From positions 372,001 to 436,000 of the forward strand of contig JAKVOG010000001.1 of assembly GCA_022482925.1 (NCBI GenBank): a stretch of DNA of 64,000 nucleotides, given 5' to 3'. The stretch is from Selenomonas sp. GTDB taxonomy: Bacteria; Bacillota; Negativicutes; Selenomonadales; Selenomonadaceae. Of the stretch, positions 32,202 through 41,744 are shown piece after piece. The first letter of the stretch is position 1. Each line of letters starts with the position of its first letter. Under the pieces are notes generated by a model. The model made no database searches. It saw only the letters and a list, made by a program, of their open reading frames with translations, and was not told the DNA's origin. The translations under genes and the position numbers were made by a program.

Positions 32202-34957
32202 TTATTTACTGTTGGCGGTGCCGCCTTCAGTCTTGCGATGTGGACGCGGACGATGGGTTGGTGCCTGCTTCGGCTTATCCTCATCACGCTCTTTGCGCTC
32301 ATGATACCCCGGCGGATCCGGCCAGACAGCGCTGTTCAATCCCCGTCACATAGACGCGATGATAGTCCACCTCTTTGCCATTGCGGCGCTCCTCGCGGTT
32401 GCGGCCCGCGGTCCCCGCCACGCATGTTCTGCTGACGGTTATCCCGGCCAGAACGATGATGGTCGCGATCGCCGCCACGATCATTGCTGCGGTCCCGGTG
32501 CTCACTGCGCCTCACCGTTGCCGGCTTTACGCGGGCTGCGCGGCTGTGCGGCACGGTCTGCCTGCGGCAGCTTCTCGCCCGAGGCGCCACGATGTCTGCG
32601 GCCGCCACGATGCTTCTTCTTCTCCGGCTGCTCCTCGTTCTTATCCGCAACCATCGGCTCTGCGATCAGGTCCGTCTCTGCCGGTTTCTTCCGTGCTCCA
32701 TCCCTGCGGCCGCCACGGCGGTTATCATTTCCGGCCTTCTCTTTGTTGTCTTTCTTCCCGGCCTTATTGCCGTTGCGCCCGCCGCGAACTGCATTCTTCA
32801 TCGCAGTCGGGTCATAGGCACCATTATCTTTCAATACAAAATCCAAATTCCGTTCCTCTACATTTGCACGAACCAGCAGTATCGTTACCGTATCGCCCAG
32901 GCGATACTTGGTCTGCGTACGCTCACCGACCATCGCATACTGCTCTTCCACATACGAATAATAATCATTGACCATCGTCGATACATGGACCAGGCCCTTC
33001 AACGCCATTGTCCAGCTCTACGAACAGACCGAATGCGGTCACACCGCTGATGACACCATCGAACTCTTCACCGACAAACTGTGCCATATACTCGATCTTC
33101 TTCATGTCCGTCGTCTCACGCTCAGCCTCTACCGCGACACGCTCACGCTGTGACGCATGATCGGCCGTTTCCGGCAGCAGCTGACGCAGTTTCTCCTGAC
33201 GCTCAGCCGGAATCGAGCCCGTCGCAAAGGTCTCACGCAGCAAACGATGCACGATAAGATCCGGATAACGGCGGATTGGCGAGGTGAAATGCGTGTAGTA
33301 ACGGGCAGCCAGGCCGAAATGGCCCAGGCTCATATCCGAATAACGCGCCTGCTGCATCGAGCGCAGAGCTACGGTGCTGATAATGCGTTCTTCCGGATGC
33401 CCCTCTACCTTTTCCAGTACCTTCTGCACATCCATCGGCTGGATCTGCCCCGCCTCGTCCTGACGGACGAACAGGCCGAAAGCCCCCAGCAGGTTGTTCA
33501 GACGCTCAATCTTCTCCGTCGTCGGCTGCTCATGTACACGGTACATGAACGGAAGATGCTTCGTATCCATGTGACGGGCTACCGTCTCATTGGCTGCCAG
33601 CATGCATTCCTCGATAATGGACTCAGCCAGCGAACCCTCACGCTTGATGAGCGCGACCGGATGTCCCTTTTCGTCCAGCTTGACCTTGACCTCTGGCAGG
33701 TCGAAGTCGATAGAGCCACGACGATGACGTTTGGCCTTGAGTACATCCCTCAGCCCAGAAAGCGTCGTCAGCATATCATGGATATCATGATTGTCCGACA
33801 GGAACGGTTCTTCCTTGCCTACCAGCACCTTGTTGACGATATTATACGTCAGACGGCGATAGACATGGATAACCGTCGGCAGGATCTCATAGCTCGTGAG
33901 CTCGCCCTCTGGTGAGATCTGCATCTCGCAGGCCATGGACAGACGGTCGACGCCGGCATTCAGGCTGCAGATGCCGTTGGAAAGCTCCTTCGGCAGCATC
34001 GGAATCACGCGGTCAACCAGATAGACACTGGTTCCACGCTCATAGGCCTCGCGGTCCAGCGGCTGATTCTCACGGACATACCAGCTGACATCCGCGATAT
34101 AAACGCCCAGGAAATACGAACCATCCGCATTCCTGCGGGCATAGACACCATCATCCAGATCCTTGGAATCATCGCCATCCACCGTAACGATCGGCAGATC
34201 CCGGCGATCCGCACGACCGCGGTATTCCTCCGGAGACGGTTCCTGCTCAACAGCATCCGCTGCAGCCTGCACATCCTCCGGGAATGTCTCCGAAAGCTCA
34301 TACTGGCGCATAACCGACAGGACATCTACGCCCGGCTCACCGATCTTGCCCAGAACCTCCACCACATCACCCTCGGCATTGCGGCGGCTCTCCGGCCATT
34401 TCGTGATCTTGACTACGACCTTGCTGCCGGTCTTTGCCCCATGAAAGAACTTCTTAGGCACAAAGATATCCTGCGTGAGCTTCGTATTATCCGGTGTCAC
34501 AAAACCAAAAGTCTTGCTGCTCTCAAACGTGCCGACGAATCTTCTCATTCGCCCGCACCAGGATCCGCAGAATCTCGCCTTCGCGGGAGCGTCCCGGCTC
34601 CTCCGATGGCGTAACGCGTGCTACAACACGGTCACCATGCATCGCCGAGCCAATGCCCGGGCCCGGCACAAAAACATCCGTCTCATCTTCCGTCTCGCGC
34701 AGATCCGGAATGATAAAACCGAATCCCTTGGCCGTCATCGACAAGCGGCCGACGACCAGATGCATACGGCTCGGGATACCATACAGATCGCTGCGGTTCT
34801 TGATAATCGCGCCTTCCTGCTCCAGTTCCTCCAAAGCCTGATCAAATCCGATCAATTCTTCCTGTGTCAGCCCCATGCCCTCTGCCAGGTCCTCGGCCAA
34901 CAACGGCTTATATGCAGCCTCGCGCATATAAGCAACAATACGTTCTTTTAAATCCAT
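32202..34957 (-). pseudogene. rnr: Ribonuclease R gene with five single-base frameshifts
   Basis: A 3'-5' exoribonuclease. The pieces in order: cold-shock/helix N-domain (34957 to about 34545; KPLLAEDLAEGMGLTQEEL), the RNB catalytic domain (KDLDDGVYARR, FTSPIRRYPDLIVHR), S1 domain (GEEFDGVISGVTAFGLFVEL, then EGLVHVSTM) and a long Arg/Lys/Gly-rich tail ending in TANSK at 32202. Breaks lie near 34540 (extra A), 33000 (extra G), about 32510, about 32425 and about 32320. All are one-base insertions, and removing five bases leaves 2751 bases, exactly 917 codons. No domain is missing, so I think these are sequence errors and the real gene is intact. It lies between the thioesterase and smpB. Confidence 0.85.
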
Positions 34958-34964
34958 AAATTCT

Positions 34965-35373
34965 TTACTCCACTACGGCCATGCGGGCCGTCCCTTCTGC
35001 CGTTACCGTCCCATCCGCTAATGCGATGGTCGCCTTCATATCCACGATGTTCCGCCGGCGGGACTCGATCCAGCCAGTGATCGTCAGCGGCTCCCCTACC
35101 GGAGTCGGCTGGCGATAGCGCACGTTGAGACGTGCCGTCACCGCATGCTCCCCGTTCCTGAACAGATAGCTGCCCATCGCCTCGTCGAGCATCGTCGTCA
35201 CGATGCCGCCATGTACCACGCCCGTATAGCTCTGGTACTCCCTGGGCACTACCTTTGTCGTCACGAAATGCCCATCATTCCTCGCTGAATTCCAGATGCA
35301 GCCCGATGGGATTCGCCTCGCCACAGGCAAAGCAATAATCTTCACGCTCTGCCGTGTTACCTGATTCTGTCAT
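34965..35373 (-). pseudogene. PaaI-type hotdog thioesterase with one frameshift
   Basis: A PaaI-like acyl-CoA thioesterase. The N-terminus (ATG at 35371-35373; EDYCFACGEANPIGLHLEF) is in one frame and the rest (GHFVTTKVV, YTGVVHGGIVTTMLDEAMGS, ARLNVRYRQP) in another. Removing one T near 35277 joins LEFSEE to DGHFVTT and gives 135 residues, a normal length. The HGG followed by DEA, with the catalytic acid, is intact. Probably a sequence error. The gene directly follows the esterase and precedes rnr. Confidence 0.8.
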
Positions 35374-36198
35374 ATACTTCTTTCTTTCCTCTCCTGCACT
35401 GCCCGTCCCGGCCTCCGGATCAGAGGGGCCTTTTAGTTCGGCCTGTCCATCTGCCCCGACAGGGCTTAATAGGAACGCAGCAGACTGCTCAAATACCTGT
35501 TCCCGATCCGCTGCCAGTGGCAGCAGATGGCCCGATTGCTCCAGCCAGTAGACGGACCGAACCCGGCTGCTGACATGAGCACAGATATACTCCGCACTCC
35601 GCGGATCTGCCGTATGATCATCCCGGCTGTGCATGATCAGCACCGGCGCAGTAACCTTGGGAATGCAGCCCTTTGTCGCCTCAATCACATCCACCAGTTC
35701 ATGGATGCCGATCAGCGGCATCTTGCGATACGTCTTGTTCGCAGCTGGCGGCACACCGGTAAGATGGCGTCTGGCCTTCGGGACAAACTGATCCGTACAG
35801 GCCTCACGCGGCGGCAGGAACTTCAGTCCCTGCTCCTCAGCCACATAGATCGGTGCCGCCAATGTCACGACATGAGAAATCTTCTCTTCCGTTGAAAGCA
35901 AGAGGGCAAACAGCCCCCCCATCGAATGACCGATTACCGCAATATCCTCGCAGCAGCCAGCCAGCACCGCATAGCCATCACGGACGGAGTCCATCCAGTC
36001 CTCTGAGCTCATACGGCTCATATCCTCCACTGTCGTCCCATGCCCGGCCAGCCGTACACCGAGCACCGTAAAGCCCTGATCATGCAGGTAATTTCCCATC
36101 AACAGCAGTTCCGCTGGCAGTCCCGTAAAGCCATGGATCAACAAGACTCCCCGTTTGCCACCTGGCATGAAAAACGGTTCTGCACCGGGTAATATCAT
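35275..36198 (-). CDS. Alpha/beta hydrolase (carboxylesterase), open into the thioesterase
   Basis: An Est30/monoglyceride-lipase-like hydrolase. It has the oxyanion region LLIHGFTG, nucleophile motif GHSMGG (Ser near residue 92), and late Asp (HSRDDHTAD) and His (SGHLLPL). The natural hydrolase would end near residue 246-250. The frame does not stop there but continues through a Gly/Glu/Pro-rich linker into the start of the thioesterase (the thioesterase ATG at 35373 is in the same frame). This is either a hydrolase-thioesterase fusion or another one-base error hiding a stop: a TAA occurs in the next frame near 35447. It lies between secG and rnr. Confidence 0.85.
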   Translation of the reverse strand: MILPGAEPFFMPGGKRGVLLIHGFTGLPAELLLMGNYLHDQGFTVLGVRLAGHGTTVEDMSRMSSEDWMDSVRDGYAVLAGCCEDIAVIGHSMGGLFALLLSTEEKISHVVTLAAPIYVAEEQGLKFLPPREACTDQFVPKARRHLTGVPPAANKTYRKMPLIGIHELVDVIEATKGCIPKVTAPVLIMHSRDDHTADPRSAEYICAHVSSRVRSVYWLEQSGHLLPLAADREQVFEQSAAFLLSPVGADGQAELKGPSDPEAGTGSAGEERKKYMTESGNTAEREDYCFACGEANPIGLHLEFSEE

Positions 36199-36214
36199 CC
36201 TTTCGCCCCCTTAA

Positions 36215-36258
36215 AGAAAAACGTCCCTGCTCTGATGCTGCAGAACAGGGAACGTTTC
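36215..36258 (-). terminator. Terminator after secG
   Basis: Minus strand: AACGTTCCCTGTTCTGC, loop, a matching arm with CAGGGACGTT, then TTTC. It lies between secG and the esterase and may reduce read-through into the rnr-smpB genes. Confidence 0.8.
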
Positions 36259-36267
36259 ATTCCGGTA

Positions 36268-36498
36268 TTAGTTGGTCATTCGCGCGATCACGATCGTGAT
36301 TGCTGCGAACAGGATAGCAAAAACTACCGTTACGCGTGCCAGCAATGCATCCATACCACGAGCCTTGCTCGAGAATACAGTATCCGCACCGCCGCCAAGA
36401 CCGCCCATGCCATCGGATTTTGCCTCCTGGCCCAGGACCGCTGCGATAAGAACGATTGCTATCAATGCATCTAATATCATCAAAACGGTGAGCAACAT
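36268..36498 (-). CDS. secG: Preprotein translocase subunit SecG
   Basis: A 76-residue membrane protein of the SecYEG channel. Two hydrophobic helices (about 3-22 and 52-72) flank the conserved polar loop GGLGGGADTVFSSKARG, which is diagnostic. The order secG, esterase, rnr, smpB is the standard Firmicute cluster. Confidence 0.95.
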   Translation of the reverse strand: MLLTVLMILDALIAIVLIAAVLGQEAKSDGMGGLGGGADTVFSSKARGMDALLARVTVVFAILFAAITIVIARMTN

Positions 36499-36609
36499 AT
36501 ATGTAAGCCTCCCCTTAATTACAGTTTACACTTTATCTTACCATACAACCTGCTGTTACTGCAAGGAAACTTACGGAAAACTTGCCTTTTTTGATGACAG
36601 GATTGCGCT

Positions 36610-37455
36610 TTAAGCCTTTGCATAGGCCTCTTCGATAAAGCTGCGCGCTGCAGTCTGGCATTTGCCGGCACTGTATTTTCCAGCGTCGCATGGATATACG
36701 GGCTTCCTGATCTTGATATAATGCAGGATATCCGTATAATCCATCTCACCGGTCCCGCAGGCTACGAGATAAGCTTCTGCCCATCCTCGCTCATGACATA
36801 ATCCTTCAGATGGACGACGGCAATATAATCACTCAGATCCTCAATCGCCGTACGGATCACCGACTGGCAATCCGCCACATTATGCGGTCCCAGCAGATTG
36901 ACCGGATCCAGGATAATCTGCAGATTCGGCGAATCGATGGCCCGCAGCACCGCCAGTGCCCGCTTCGAATCATAGACGATATGACGGCAGACCGGCTCGA
37001 TCGCCACGATAACGCCGAAACTTCTCCGCACATGCCACGACCGGCCGCAGGTTATGGATGAACATGCCCAGCGCTTCCTCGGTCTTGCTTTCAGGCGTAT
37101 CCTCCGTATAGCTTGTATTCGGCGCGCCGGTCTCCGTCCCGACAACACCAGCACCCAACTGCGCCGCAAAGCGGATATTCGCATAATACGATGCCTGGAT
37201 TGCCTGCAGCTGCACCGGATCCGGATTACCCAGGTTCTTGTAGTTGCCGAGCACCGCCACATCGATCTCATGCTTGCGAAAAAGTCGTTTCAGATACATC
37301 GCCATTCCCGGCGTCAGTGCCACATCACCAGGATAATCCTTCAGGACCTTGGTCAAGGCCAGATGAGCACATTTGAATCCCTGCTGCTGCGCGATAGCCA
37401 GCCGCTCTTCCAGCGAACCACTCGCAACATCGTGAAGTCTGATTCCTAACTGCAT
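36610..37455 (-). pseudogene. Sugar phosphate isomerase/epimerase-like gene with four indels
   Basis: A xylose-isomerase-like TIM-barrel protein of the type acting on sugars or inositol derivatives. Pieces: LGIRLHDVASGSLEERLAIA at the start, GTETGAPNTSY (metal-site Glu), then VIVAIEPVCRHIVYDS (Glu), NLQIILDPVNLL (Asp), VVHLKDYVMSEDGQK (His, Asp), and finally ACGTGEMDYTDILHYI and SFIEEAYAKA. Two extra and two missing bases break the frame (near 37010, 36770, 36700 and 36680). The net change is zero and the total is 282 codons, so I suspect sequence errors. The ATG at 37453-37455 fits the N-terminus. It is near, but not adjacent to, the inositol-dehydrogenase-like gene. Confidence 0.75.
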
Positions 37456-37601
37456 AGTAAGCGCCTCTCTCTTTACTTTTTGTAAACACTTACATTCTAT
37501 CATAAACTATCGATAAATGTAATATCACTTAAGATCAACCTGCAATATCTTTGAGTACACTAAATACGGTTTTGAACCTCATTTCATTAAATTCGTCATA
37601 C

Positions 37602-37636
37602 AAAAACTCCGGAGGGATAATCCCTCCGGAGTCTTA
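37602..37636 (-). terminator. Terminator after pyk
   Basis: Minus strand: GACTCCGGAGGGA, three- to four-base loop, TCCCTCCGGAGT then TTTTTG. Very stable. Confidence 0.95.
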
Positions 37637-37659
37637 AACCGATATTCGATTCAATTCGA

Positions 37660-39078
37660 TCAGATCGTGTAAACACGGATGGAGTTCGTGTTACGCGTAC
37701 CCGTACCAGTCTTGATACCAGACGTGATGATGGTGAGATCGCCGCGTTTTGCATAGCCTTCTTTGACCGTTGCAGCCGTAGCATTGCTCGTCATCTCGTC
37801 AACATCCTTCCACTGTGAGCCCAGGATTGGGTATACGCCCCAACGCAGGTTCAGCTGACGGACAACTTTCTCACTCGACGTGTAGGCAACAATTGCTGCC
37901 TTCGGACGATACTTGGAAACGACCTTCGTCGTATAGCCGCTCTCAGTCGGCGTGATGATCGTGTTGGCATCGAGCTCATAAGCCATCTGTACCGTAGCAT
38001 GAGCAACAGCACGCGTACGGGACTCGAGATGCTCGAAACCGCGCTCTACGAAGAGGTCTTTGTACTCGAGTGCAGACTCGATACGCTGTGCGATGGTGTT
38101 CATCGTCGAAACAGCCTCTACCGGATAGTCACCGTTTGCCGTCTCACCGGACAGCATGATTGCATCCGTACCATCAAGGATAGCATTTCCGACATCGGAA
38201 ACCTCAGCACGGGTCGGACGCGGATTACTCGTCATGGACTCGAGCATCTGAGTAGCAACGATAACCGGCTTACCAGCCTTGTTGCACTTACGGATGATGT
38301 CCTTCTGGATCAAAGGAACATCCTCAGCCGGAACCTCAACACCGAGGTCGCCACGAGCAACCATGATGCCGTCGGAAACAGCCAGGATAGCGTCGAAGTT
38401 CTTGACACCCTCAAGGTTCTCGATCTTCGGGATGATCTCCATGTGACCATCATGCTCTTCGATGAGCTTGCGGATAGCCAGGACATCTTCCGGACGCTGA
38501 ATGAAGGATGCAGCTACGAAGTCCATATCCTGCTTGCAGCCAAAGATGATATCATTGGCATCCTGCTCAGAGATTGGTGGCAGGCCAAGGGATACACCCG
38601 GAGCAGCTACACGTTTACGCGTGCTCATTTTGCCGCTGTTCTGGATCGTCGTAACGATATCCTTGCCTTTGATCTCATCTACTGTCAAAGCTACGAGGCC
38701 ATCGGAGAGAAGCAGCGTGTCGCCTGGCTTCACTTCCGTATAGAGGCCTTTGTGGTTGATGGAAACGTGCGTTGCATCGCCCGGCTCATCGCTATAGGTC
38801 AGCGTGAACTTGTTGCCCTTTTCAAGCATAACCTTGCCATCTTTGAAATCACCAAGACGCATCTCCGGTCCCTTCGTATCGAGGACCAGGGAAATGACCT
38901 TGCCGGCCTTCTTGGCTGCTTCACGTACCATTTTGATACGTCCAAGATGCTCTTCATGATCACCATGAGAGAAGTTGAAACGAGCCAGGTTCATACCGTT
39001 CTCGATCAGAGCGTCAACAACGCCCGGTTTCTCCGTGGATGGTCCCTGCGTGCAGATGATTTTCGTCTTCTTTAACAT
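37660..39078 (-). CDS. pyk: Pyruvate kinase
   Basis: Catalyses phosphoenolpyruvate + ADP to pyruvate + ATP. Complete A, B and C domains in 472 residues: KKTKIICTQGPST, NLARFNFSHGDHEEH, LDTKGPEMRLG, IIPKIENLEGVKNFD (Lys and Glu of the active site), GIMVARGDLGVEVP, TQMLESMTSNPRPTRAEVSD, and a C-terminal allosteric domain. I use the ATG at 39076-39078 (MLKKTKI); the frame opens five codons earlier. Monocistronic, with its own terminator. The 577 bases upstream to the next gene contain a hairpin leader (GGGTGCT/AGCACCC, 39125-39160) and little else. Confidence 0.97.
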   Translation of the reverse strand: MLKKTKIICTQGPSTEKPGVVDALIENGMNLARFNFSHGDHEEHLGRIKMVREAAKKAGKVISLVLDTKGPEMRLGDFKDGKVMLEKGNKFTLTYSDEPGDATHVSINHKGLYTEVKPGDTLLLSDGLVALTVDEIKGKDIVTTIQNSGKMSTRKRVAAPGVSLGLPPISEQDANDIIFGCKQDMDFVAASFIQRPEDVLAIRKLIEEHDGHMEIIPKIENLEGVKNFDAILAVSDGIMVARGDLGVEVPAEDVPLIQKDIIRKCNKAGKPVIVATQMLESMTSNPRPTRAEVSDVGNAILDGTDAIMLSGETANGDYPVEAVSTMNTIAQRIESALEYKDLFVERGFEHLESRTRAVAHATVQMAYELDANTIITPTESGYTTKVVSKYRPKAAIVAYTSSEKVVRQLNLRWGVYPILGSQWKDVDEMTSNATAATVKEGYAKRGDLTIITSGIKTGTGTRNTNSIRVYTI

Positions 39079-39314
39079 GTTGTAAATCCCCACCTATTCT
39101 TTTTACTACATATTATCTATTAGACGGGTGCTCCGGTTTCCCGGTGTCGCTGTAGCACCCTGTCTACGGCCTGTTTTATAGGGGCTTTCTATCCCCTGAC
39201 AGCTTCTATTCTACACGTTTTACCCCTATAAGTAAAACCTTTTCCGGCAAATTCTCCCAAAATAAATATTTTCAGAAAAGACGTTCATTGCTTCTAATTT
39301 ATTGGTTTTGTTCC

Positions 39315-39497
39315 CTAATATACGCCTTGCCCATTAGTATTGATTGAAATTGGTACCAGACTCTGATCACCGCCTAAGAATAGTTCTCTCCAGTCTGGCA
39401 AATGATCCCACATGCTGAAATAAATGAAAAACCTGGCGAAATCCTGCAAACCGCAAGATTTTATAGTGCGCAACTCATAAAGCAATCGATTATACAC
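39315..39497 (-). other. Unassigned 60-codon open frame in an otherwise empty region
   Basis: In 39079-39673 the only protein-like stretch is this minus-strand frame (LRTIKSCGLQDFARFFIYFS, then DWRELFLGGDQ), starting with GTG and no ribosome-binding site. Its composition looks like a fragment of a larger protein, but I cannot name it. The rest of the region is AT-rich and must hold the pyk and dehydrogenase promoters; a TATAAT occurs near 39560. Confidence 0.2.
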
Positions 39498-39673
39498 AAA
39501 ATACCGATATTTTTCAAAAAATTATGCCAAAATTTCGAAGAAGTCCTCCACTCTATCATGCTATAATAAACATAAAGTTAACCAAGAGAAACAACAAATA
39601 TAACAAATAGTTGTCCATCTAAAATCTACCAGTCCGGTAAGCTGGTCATAACAAAATGAAAGGCGGAATTACA

Positions 39674-40699
39674 GTGATTAAAGTAGGTATTATTGGTGCA
39701 GGCCGTATTGGACATGTGCATGGAGAAAGCATCTCCAAATTCGTCAAGAATGCAACCGTCAAAACCATTGCTGATCCATTCATGAACGCGAAAACTGAGG
39801 CCTGGGCAAAATCTATTGGAGTTGAACACACGACAAAAGATTATCACGAGATTCTGGATGATCCTGAAATCACTGCCGTATTGATCTGCGCCTCTACAGA
39901 CCAGCATTCCCCACTCTCCATTGAGGCACTGCGCGCCGGTAAGCACGTATTCTGTGAAAAACCAATTGATCATGACGTCAACAAGATAAAAGAAGTCCTT
40001 ACCGTTGTGAAAGAAAGCGGCAAGAAATACCAGGTTGGATTTAATCGCCGCTTTGACCACAATTTCAAAGCCATTCATGATGCGGTTGCAGCTGGCAAGG
40101 TTGGCAAACAGCAGATCATCAAGATCACTTCCCGCGACCCGGAGCCGCCTTCCATCGATTATGTGAAAATTTCTGGCGGTATCTTCCTCGATATGACGAT
40201 TCATGATTTCGACATGGTCCGTTATCTCTCCGGTGCCGAAGTCGAGGAAGTCTATGCAGAAGGCTCCGTTACAGTCAATCCGGAAATTGGCAAAGCCGGC
40301 GATATCGATACGGCCATCATTACGCTGAAGCTCGACAATGGCGCTACAGCTGTCATCGATAACTGCCGCGCTGCCTGCTATGGCTATGATCAGCGGGCGG
40401 AGGTATTCGGCACTGAAGGCTGTATCGCGATTTCCAATGATTCGGATTCCAACGCCGTATTCAGTGGCAAAGATGGCGTCGTTGCTGAAAAGCCGATGTT
40501 CTTCTTCCTTGAGAGATACATGATGGCCTATGCAACTGAAGTCGATTGCTTCGTCGAAGCAATCATCAACGATACGCCAACCATCGTCAATGCACAGGAT
40601 GGCCTCGAGCCGGTACTGATCGGCCTGGCTGCGCGTAAGTCTGTTGATGAGCATCGTCCGGTCCGTATTGATGAGATTCGTAAAGAATATCATCTCTGA
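39674..40699 (+). CDS. Inositol 2-dehydrogenase-like oxidoreductase (Gfo/Idh/MocA)
   Basis: An NAD(P)-dependent sugar or inositol dehydrogenase of 341 residues. The Rossmann start IKVGIIGAGRIGHVHGE, the cofactor loop AVLICASTDQHS, the signature VFCEKPIDHD with the catalytic Lys, RRFDHNF, and the conserved GGIFLDMTIHDFDMVRYLSG (Asp and His of the active site) all match IolG-like enzymes. Start: GTG at 39674-39676, preceded by AAGGCGG; an ATG six codons earlier overlaps that site and is less likely. An AraC regulator follows on the same strand. No other iol genes are in the window. Confidence 0.88.
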   Translation: MIKVGIIGAGRIGHVHGESISKFVKNATVKTIADPFMNAKTEAWAKSIGVEHTTKDYHEILDDPEITAVLICASTDQHSPLSIEALRAGKHVFCEKPIDHDVNKIKEVLTVVKESGKKYQVGFNRRFDHNFKAIHDAVAAGKVGKQQIIKITSRDPEPPSIDYVKISGGIFLDMTIHDFDMVRYLSGAEVEEVYAEGSVTVNPEIGKAGDIDTAIITLKLDNGATAVIDNCRAACYGYDQRAEVFGTEGCIAISNDSDSNAVFSGKDGVVAEKPMFFFLERYMMAYATEVDCFVEAIINDTPTIVNAQDGLEPVLIGLAARKSVDEHRPVRIDEIRKEYHL

Positions 40700-40754
40700 G
40701 TATCCTGCTTCTGATAAATCCCCTATGTTTATGTTCCCTTATCATTTCCCCCTG

Positions 40755-40782
40755 GGCGGCCGTCAAACGGCCGCCTTTTTTC
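40755..40782 (+). terminator. Terminator after the dehydrogenase gene
   Basis: GGCGGCCGT, loop CAA, ACGGCCGCC and TTTTTT: a perfect nine-base stem with a T-run. Confidence 0.97.
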
Positions 40783-40843
40783 CTCTTTTGCCTTCTGTTT
40801 TCTTTTCTGATAAAATTTAATAAGAACTTTGGAGGTGAGTTTT

Positions 40844-41689
40844 TTGCTGCAATACTTTATTGATAAACGCTATCGCTCGGCATTTACACGTGGATATCTC
40901 CCTCATATTGAATATATCTGCAATGTGGATTCCGAATCATCCAAGATGCCCCGCAGTATGCATGAGCATGAACATCTGATTGAGATGCTGCTTGTTTATC
41001 ATGGTGCTGGTATCTATATGATCAATGGTGAACGGTACACTGCTAAAGAAGGCGATCTCATCCTCTACAACAGCCATACGGTTCATGACGAATTTGGTGG
41101 CAGCGGCAATGATCTTTCCACCTATTGCATCGCTGTCAGCGGCCTGAAACTCGAAGGCCTCCCAACAGATACCATCGTCCCCAGTTCCTGTTCACCAGTT
41201 CTGCCGACTGGAAAATACTTTGATGTGATCCTGCAATGCTACAAAACCATTGAACAGGAATGTCTCTGCCCCGATGGTGCTGAGATTGCCAATCATCTTA
41301 CACTGGCCTTGATTCTCAAGATCAGTCATCTGCTGAAAGAATACGGACAGCCTTGCCGCCATCCTGAGTTGACTCTGGCTACTGCCACCCGGAAATTCAT
41401 TGATAAACATTACCGGGAAAATATCCATCTGGAAGATATTGCCCAGGCTACCTGTGCCAATGCCTACTACCTCTCTCACATCTTCAAGGCTGAAACAGGA
41501 CTCTCCCCCATGAAATATGTGACATTGCGCCGCATCGGCGAGGCGCAGAACCTGCTGATCAATACCCCACTGACCATCACACAGATAGCCTCTACCGTTG
41601 GCTACAACAATTCCAACTATTTCCAGAATGTATTCCGTGCAGCCGTCAATATGACGCCAGGCGATTACCGGCGCAAATGGACGCAATAA
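40844..41689 (+). CDS. AraC-family transcriptional regulator
   Basis: A 281-residue regulator. The N-terminal cupin-like domain (HEHEHLIEMLLVYHGAG and the next strands, about 40-100) should bind a sugar; the C-terminal 100 residues hold two helix-turn-helix units (NIHLEDIAQATCANAYYLSH, then ITQIASTVGYNNSNYFQNVF) followed by the family ending PGDYRRKW. Start: TTG at 40844-40846, at a proper distance after GGAGGTG; the frame's earlier TTG overlaps that site. It probably controls the dehydrogenase upstream, though a strong terminator separates the two. Confidence 0.9.
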   Translation: MLQYFIDKRYRSAFTRGYLPHIEYICNVDSESSKMPRSMHEHEHLIEMLLVYHGAGIYMINGERYTAKEGDLILYNSHTVHDEFGGSGNDLSTYCIAVSGLKLEGLPTDTIVPSSCSPVLPTGKYFDVILQCYKTIEQECLCPDGAEIANHLTLALILKISHLLKEYGQPCRHPELTLATATRKFIDKHYRENIHLEDIAQATCANAYYLSHIFKAETGLSPMKYVTLRRIGEAQNLLINTPLTITQIASTVGYNNSNYFQNVFRAAVNMTPGDYRRKWTQ

Positions 41690-41697
41690 CCCCTCCA

Positions 41698-41740
41698 CAG
41701 CACAAGAGCTCCTGATTCTATATCAGGAGCTCTTGTGCTG
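41698..41740. terminator. Perfect 19-base palindrome between convergent genes
   Basis: CAGCACAAGAGCTCCTGAT and its exact complement flank a five-base loop. It lies between the stops of the AraC gene and the phytase-like gene. The T-run is lacking, so termination is likely but not classical. Confidence 0.7.
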
Positions 41741-41744
41741 TCTA

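Noticed and set aside
32299-32971. Several overlapping open frames on both strands in a GC-rich tract
   Set aside because: They are explained by the basic Arg/Gly-rich tail of RNase R split over frames by single-base errors.
37999-39075. 358-codon open frame antisense to pyk
   Set aside because: Mirror of the pyruvate kinase codons; no ribosome-binding site or recognisable domain.
39120-39200. Riboswitch in the pyk leader
   Set aside because: One hairpin (GGGTGCT/AGCACCC) and a smaller one are visible, but no conserved riboswitch core.
39626-40693. 355-codon open frame antisense to the inositol-dehydrogenase-like gene
   Set aside because: The plus-strand frame has all Gfo/Idh/MocA motifs; the antisense product has none.
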